Source: a virus
Length of the DNA: 24,874 nt
Virus record (IMG/VR): IMGVR_UViG_3300025264_000105
Span: 1 to 24,874 of that record
Strand: one strand, 5' to 3'
The notes under the pieces were generated by a model. The model saw only the letters and a program-made list of their open reading frames with translations, did not search any database and had not been told where the DNA came from. Positions 20,661 through 24,874 of the stretch are shown piece after piece. Each line of letters begins with the position of its first letter. Positions within the stretch are counted from its first letter, which is position 1. A program made the translations under genes and the position numbers.

Positions 20661-23154
20661 CTTGAATTTCTGCCTTGGCTTCATTAATAGCAATCTGTGA
20701 AGCCGCCTTTTCACGTTCTACATCTATTAGCGCATCAGCACGTTCACGGGCGAGTTGTATATCAGCCTCTGTTTTAAGAATTAACTGCTGAATTTCAGCA
20801 TCAAGTTCTTTTTCATCCAGTTCCTGCTGGTTTTCGTTACGCAGCTTGTTTTCTTCTATACGGGCCTGAACACGAATACGTTCAATTTCCATATCCATCT
20901 GCGTTTGCGCCATTTTAATCTGCATGTCGAGTTGCGCTTTACGAGTTTTAGCTTCAATATCTGCTTGCGCTTTAGCCTGTGTAGACATGGCCTCGATTTG
21001 GATCATCATTTGCGCTTGTTGCATTGGATCAGGCTGATTTTGCTGCTCGCCAACCGGAGGTGGTGGTGGGCCGATCATGGGTTGTGGATTCTGATTAATA
21101 ATAGTAGCTGCCGCCTGACTAATTTCTGTATCTAGTTCAACGGGCGTTGGCGGCACATCATCATCTTTTCTACCCAGCGGTGGCATAGACGCAGCCATTT
21201 GTGCCTGAAGCATGGTTCTATAATAATAAGCCTGATGTTCTGCTCGGTGGCTCACATACGGCATAAAGAACTGTTGTTGTTGCTCAGGAGGAATGCGCTT
21301 AAACCAATCATCTAATACGGTCATATGCGCCATGTGGTCCTGGTCTTCATATGCTCTAACGGGCCTTCCCATCATCATAAAGGAATTTTCCGTTACAGCA
21401 TCTCGGCGATCACCGCTATCCGGATCTTTAAGTATTTCGTCATAGTTGGGCATCCGAATAGCTTCATACATTCTCTTCAGTGTTTTATATTGGTCATGGA
21501 ATTGCGGAAACTGCGTAGCCATTTGCATCATGGCCTGAGCCTGAGCAATACGCTGCGTTGAACTGAAGGTGTTAGGATCGGAAACGGGAATTATATCAAT
21601 ACGTTCGTCAAAATCAGCCCTAAGAATAACTTCTTGGGTTTTTGTACGATACGGATATCGGTCCGGTAGATAAATGCCATTCAATTTAGCTATCAGCTTG
21701 AATTCTTTACGCTGACTACTATGCAACCGCTTATGAACAGCTGAAAATACTCGGCTGTTTTCCTCCAACAGCGCCATCGTTGTTCCAACAGGCGTGTTTT
21801 GGTTTGCATCGGCAAGATTTGTTTCTACGGTGTTTGCGAACTGCTTGCCCGTTTGAACAACAAACTGAAGAAGAGCCATCATAGTCTGACTAGGCTCTTT
21901 AAACGGCAAAGGCATAATCGCCTTTTTAACGTCATCTACGGCTGCGTCTATATCTGTAAATTCACCAGGGGCAATCTCCATATCGCCGCCCTTAACGCGA
22001 CCCCTTAATTTGAATCCTCCCTGCATATTGGCAAAAGCAGCGGCATCCAGTAGAGCTCGCAATGCTCCGGTGGCGGCTTTACCCAATCCACCAATAATGT
22101 GATACAGGCCGTAACCGTATGGACCCAGCCCCGGCAGGAATTTGTAAGAAACAAACCAAACATTCTTTTTAAACTTAGTATCGCCTTCGTCCCAGTTACG
22201 ACGAATAGCAACAACTTTTTCAGATTCCTTGTGAATCGTAATAACTACGGGTTTTTCCGGTTCATCTTTTTTAGATAAAACATCAGAAAACGTATGAACC
22301 TCTAATAATTCTACAGGCGCATCGTTATCAGCATAAACGGCATCTATACCGTCAATTTCCTGTACGGTTGTTTCTCCTGTAGATTCATCCCGAGTTGGAA
22401 CAGGTAAATAAAAGCCATTTGCTACATATTGATTATATTCATGGCGAGGAACTCGCAGAACATGGGTATACCGTGAAGCTGATTCTAAATCCGTAGCTCC
22501 TGCATCAATAACAAAATCTTCAGCTTGCACAAACCGACTGGTAATTCGCCTAAGATTAATATCAAACCAGCTTTTCTTATATGTTTGACCAACCAGCGGG
22601 AGATGGAACAACATCTGATCAAGATCAGGAAAATATTCCGGCATTTCCTCCGTTAGCTGGTAGTTCATATAGGTAGAAACACGCTCAGCCTGTTTTTGTG
22701 TTTCTTCTGTTGGTTCGCCTAAAATTGTAGTGCCGACTGGGCCTCTGGGCGGGAATAATTCAGTAATAGCCTTGGCCTGAAACTGGGTAGCAGCCTCAGC
22801 AATCATTGGATGAACAACATTGGTCAAACGGCGGCTTTCTCTTGCCCCGCCTTGCGGATCAATTTGCCGTTCATCTGGTTTAAGGGTTTCTAGGCCATGG
22901 GTATAAACTCTAAGCCAGTCCTCACGAGCGTTAACATCATCAGAATAGTCGTCTAAAATAGACGAGGCCAGCCTGTTTTGATCTTCAAGTTCTAATGTTT
23001 CCGCTAAGTTAGCGTCCCATTCCCGTAAATCAAGTTCTTCTATTGTGTCTGGTTCGGGGGTACCTATTAAAAAGCTACCGTCAGGCATTTCCTCCAACGG
23101 CACATTGCTGAGTGTATCTTCAATAAGCTGAAACGGTGGTGCATATTCAGCCAT
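20641..23154 (-). CDS. Portal protein (large, with long C-terminal coiled coil)
   Basis: The 837-residue protein directly after terL is the dodecameric portal, through which DNA enters the head and to which the tail attaches. The middle reads GLGPYGYGLYHIIGGLGKAA and is followed by a helical stretch with DANQNTPVGTTMALLEENSR, typical of large portals of short-tailed phages. A Pro/Gln-rich linker around residues 690-710 (PPTPVELD, PPPPPVGEQQNQPDP) leads into about 125 residues of almost pure charged helix (repeated QA, AQ, IE, KA patterns). That helix would suit a P22-like portal barrel extending into the head. A ribosome-binding site CCTGGAG lies inside the end of terL just before the ATG. 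The P22-type fold is inferred from length and architecture, not proven. Confidence 0.93.
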   Translation of the reverse strand: MAEYAPPFQLIEDTLSNVPLEEMPDGSFLIGTPEPDTIEELDLREWDANLAETLELEDQNRLASSILDDYSDDVNAREDWLRVYTHGLETLKPDERQIDPQGGARESRRLTNVVHPMIAEAATQFQAKAITELFPPRGPVGTTILGEPTEETQKQAERVSTYMNYQLTEEMPEYFPDLDQMLFHLPLVGQTYKKSWFDINLRRITSRFVQAEDFVIDAGATDLESASRYTHVLRVPRHEYNQYVANGFYLPVPTRDESTGETTVQEIDGIDAVYADNDAPVELLEVHTFSDVLSKKDEPEKPVVITIHKESEKVVAIRRNWDEGDTKFKKNVWFVSYKFLPGLGPYGYGLYHIIGGLGKAATGALRALLDAAAFANMQGGFKLRGRVKGGDMEIAPGEFTDIDAAVDDVKKAIMPLPFKEPSQTMMALLQFVVQTGKQFANTVETNLADANQNTPVGTTMALLEENSRVFSAVHKRLHSSQRKEFKLIAKLNGIYLPDRYPYRTKTQEVILRADFDERIDIIPVSDPNTFSSTQRIAQAQAMMQMATQFPQFHDQYKTLKRMYEAIRMPNYDEILKDPDSGDRRDAVTENSFMMMGRPVRAYEDQDHMAHMTVLDDWFKRIPPEQQQQFFMPYVSHRAEHQAYYYRTMLQAQMAASMPPLGRKDDDVPPTPVELDTEISQAAATIINQNPQPMIGPPPPPVGEQQNQPDPMQQAQMMIQIEAMSTQAKAQADIEAKTRKAQLDMQIKMAQTQMDMEIERIRVQARIEENKLRNENQQELDEKELDAEIQQLILKTEADIQLARERADALIDVEREKAASQIAINEAKAEIQDDAIRS

Positions 23155-24724
23155 AAATAGCTCCAGGTAGATTTACTACGTTTGATTCATTAAATGGGTC
23201 ATCACGGAAGGCTGTTTCTGGTTCCCACTCATCATCTTCTGGCGGCTGAGCATACCACATTGCGCGTAGACGAATTAAGGCTTGGGTTACAGTATCTACT
23301 ATGTCGGCGCCATCCCCTGATGGGAAAACGGCGCAGTGCCTTATTACCTCTTTTGCCCAACGTCGGTCAGGATACCACACTAATCCAGATTCTAGCAAGG
23401 CGCTCGCCGCATGGGCGCGGGCCACTTTATCCCGATCTGGGGAATACGGTATGGTGGGTATCCCCATCTGACGTAAATCCTGAATTAATGACTGCCCGCT
23501 GGCCTTCTTTTCTATGAGGACCGCGTCTGGCGAAAATTCTTCATACAGTTCTTTTGCTGCCCTTCTCAGATTGGGGAATGAGCACCTGTCCCGCCAACGG
23601 TGAAGCAGCATGATGTTATAGCGGCTTCCGTAACTGAATACTCCCCATGTTGTACAGGCTGAATAACTGGCGGTATCTTTTTCACTAAAGGCCGTATCCC
23701 AAGACTGGAGAACATATATCAATTGCGGGTTGGCATCTCTTTCCCATAAGCGCCACCATTTTTCACGGAGGATGCCGCCGCCTTTCGGAGCGGGCCGTTG
23801 CTGAAGTTGCCCTGCCGTTGCATATTCGCCCAGGCTGCTACTTAAATTCGAAATGGCTTTTTCATTAAAGCGACTGGGCCACAACAGTTCGTCTTCCTCA
23901 GAGCGGGGGTCTTCTGGAATACTGCAATCCGGCAAAATTGAAAAATATATGTGCGGGTGATTGGTCTCATATTTTGCTGGCACACATAAATGAGTCCATT
24001 CTTCCGGTTCTGTCTGAAATTTGTCTGCTACGGCTTCGGCCTGTTTTCGTAGAATATGGCCCGTTAAATCACGTTCATGCACACGCTGCATAATGATAAC
24101 GAAAGCACCCGTTTTGGGATCATTCAATCGCGAGGGTACCGCCGTGTCCCACCATTCTAAAACATCCTGCCTAACCAATTCACTTTCGGCCTGTTTAACA
24201 TTGTGCGGGTCGTCTATTACTATAATGTCGCCGCCTTCACCCGTTAAGCCGCCACCGACGGATGTAGCAATACGATGCCCGTTGCGGTTATTTTCAAAGC
24301 GTTGCTTTTGGTTCTGATCGCCGGTTAGCTGAAATATATCGTGCCAATTGTCCTGGTACCACTTTGAAGTCAACAATCGTCTGCACTTCACGCTGTCCCG
24401 TGTAGATAGGGACTGGGCATAACTAGCAAACAAGAACTGCTTGTTGGGCTGGTGTATCCATGTCCAGCAGGGAAATGCCACCGAACAGGTTAGTGACTTC
24501 ATGTGGCGGGGCGGTATGTTGATTATCAGCCGTTGCAGCTCGCCTCTGCTTACCGCTTCCAAGTGCTCGCAAATTGCTTCAATGTGCCAGTTGTCATAAT
24601 ACCGGCGTCCAGGTTCTAGGGTGTCCCAGGCACCTTTAATAAACTCGTGCATGTAGCGGCTTTGTAACTCGCGCTCTACGGCTTGCGGCGTCAAACTGTG
24701 GGCAAGTTCCTGTAGGTCATTCAT
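23147..24724 (-). CDS. terL: Terminase large subunit (packaging ATPase/nuclease)
   Basis: This is the 525-residue DNA-packaging motor, which pumps phage DNA through the portal and cuts it. The N-terminal ATPase shows a Walker A-like loop PPRHMKS (residues 71-77), a Walker B strand DIIVIDD (166-172) and a coupling-type segment IIMQR (210-214). The C-terminal RNase H-fold nuclease shows three acidic motifs: D343 in SWDTA, E405 in VLIEKKASGQS, and D474/D477 in GDGADIVD. The C-terminal half matches the pattern I remember for the psiM2 ORF9-type terminase domain (TIGR01630). The length is normal and no motif is broken. The 3' end overlaps the portal start by 8 nt, the standard terL-portal order. 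No small terminase subunit is visible; it may lie beyond the window. Confidence 0.96.
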   Translation of the reverse strand: MNDLQELAHSLTPQAVERELQSRYMHEFIKGAWDTLEPGRRYYDNWHIEAICEHLEAVSRGELQRLIINIPPRHMKSLTCSVAFPCWTWIHQPNKQFLFASYAQSLSTRDSVKCRRLLTSKWYQDNWHDIFQLTGDQNQKQRFENNRNGHRIATSVGGGLTGEGGDIIVIDDPHNVKQAESELVRQDVLEWWDTAVPSRLNDPKTGAFVIIMQRVHERDLTGHILRKQAEAVADKFQTEPEEWTHLCVPAKYETNHPHIYFSILPDCSIPEDPRSEEDELLWPSRFNEKAISNLSSSLGEYATAGQLQQRPAPKGGGILREKWWRLWERDANPQLIYVLQSWDTAFSEKDTASYSACTTWGVFSYGSRYNIMLLHRWRDRCSFPNLRRAAKELYEEFSPDAVLIEKKASGQSLIQDLRQMGIPTIPYSPDRDKVARAHAASALLESGLVWYPDRRWAKEVIRHCAVFPSGDGADIVDTVTQALIRLRAMWYAQPPEDDEWEPETAFRDDPFNESNVVNLPGAIYG

Positions 24725-24849
24725 GCTGTACGTTTGGGCTTCCAGCCGGTCTTTCGCAACGTGCCATAAACATACGCTTTGGCTCGTTTGCCCTTCAGAC
24801 CCTTTTTATGTGCTCGTCGCTTTAACTTCCGTTCAAGCGGCTTGGGCAT
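24721..24849 (-). CDS. Small basic phage protein upstream of terminase (42 aa, possibly 5'-extended)
   Basis: A 42-codon reading frame starts with MPKPLERKLKRRAHKK and ends in TGA that overlaps the terminase ATG by four bases (ATGA), so the two are probably translationally coupled. It is very rich in Lys and Arg, and the C-terminal part reads AYVYGTLRKTGWKP. From memory, short proteins of this kind often occur beside phage terminase genes; their function is not known to me. The same frame stays open upstream to the window edge (codons for KEKEQEEV), so the gene could begin earlier and the visible ATG could be internal. It does not look like a small terminase, which would normally be longer and have a helix-turn-helix. 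A nucleic-acid-binding role is only a guess from its charge. Confidence 0.6.
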   Translation of the reverse strand: MPKPLERKLKRRAHKKGLKGKRAKAYVYGTLRKTGWKPKRTA

Positions 24850-24874
24850 TACTTCTTCTTGCTCTTTTTCTTTT

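Noticed and set aside
20661-20714. Longer N-terminus for the gene after the portal (start at 20714)
   Set aside because: It would add 18 basic residues read from a second frame of the portal gene; the start at 20660 has a shorter overlap and an AAGG upstream.

Overview
The window is part of the late (virion assembly and lysis) region of a tailed double-stranded DNA phage or prophage, most likely a short-tailed, podovirus-like one. Every gene I support lies on the minus strand, so the cluster reads from about 24.85 kb down to 1. Genes are packed with stop/start overlaps (TAATG, ATGA) and almost no spacers, which fits polycistronic transcription. There is no tape measure, tail tube, sheath or baseplate gene. 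Portal, gp4-like and SU10-like adaptors and a large nozzle/stabilisation-like protein are present instead. Several small structural proteins look like families I know mainly from marine metagenomic phages. The host is not visible, but a lipobox lipoprotein and a holin resembling the GTA 3-TM family suggest a Gram-negative, perhaps alphaproteobacterial, host. No tRNA, CRISPR array, insertion sequence, integrase or replication gene was found.

Layout in transcription order. (1) Packaging and head, 24.85-14.3 kb: a short basic protein, terminase large subunit, portal, three uncharacterised proteins (one with a JAMM-like HTHP...PS...D motif), a small helical protein, a GroES-like co-chaperonin, scaffold, a conserved head protein, a decoration-like protein, the major capsid protein, two tandem hairpins, and a small beta-rich protein. 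(2) Connector and tail, 14.2-7.7 kb: a small structural protein, a gp4-like adaptor, a Zn-ribbon protein with tandem 20-22-residue repeats, an SU10-type adaptor, a small structural protein, a fibre-like protein, and an 820-residue fibre with LamG-like, SPRY-like and DUF7483-like parts. (3) Lysis cassette, 7.7-5.7 kb: seven small genes, four or five of them encoding membrane or lipid-anchored proteins, ending in a GH24 endolysin. Two of these genes (32 and 55 codons) are very short. (4) Nozzle and ejection-type proteins, 5.7-0 kb: the nozzle/stabilisation protein, a small conserved protein, a HlyC-like lysine acyltransferase, and three Gly/Ala/Gln-rich putative internal proteins, the last running off the window.

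The observation most worth pursuing is the HlyC-family acyltransferase at 2951-3385. It keeps the His and Asp of the family at the family spacing of 69 residues. It overlaps the start of a Gly-rich protein with a hydrophobic segment, and no RTX toxin is present. This raises the possibility that the phage fatty-acylates one of its own virion proteins. Other notable points are the JAMM-like protein in the slot where a prohead protease often sits, the crowded membrane-protein lysis module, the DNA-level tandem repeats in the Zn-ribbon protein, and the paired hairpins after the capsid gene.
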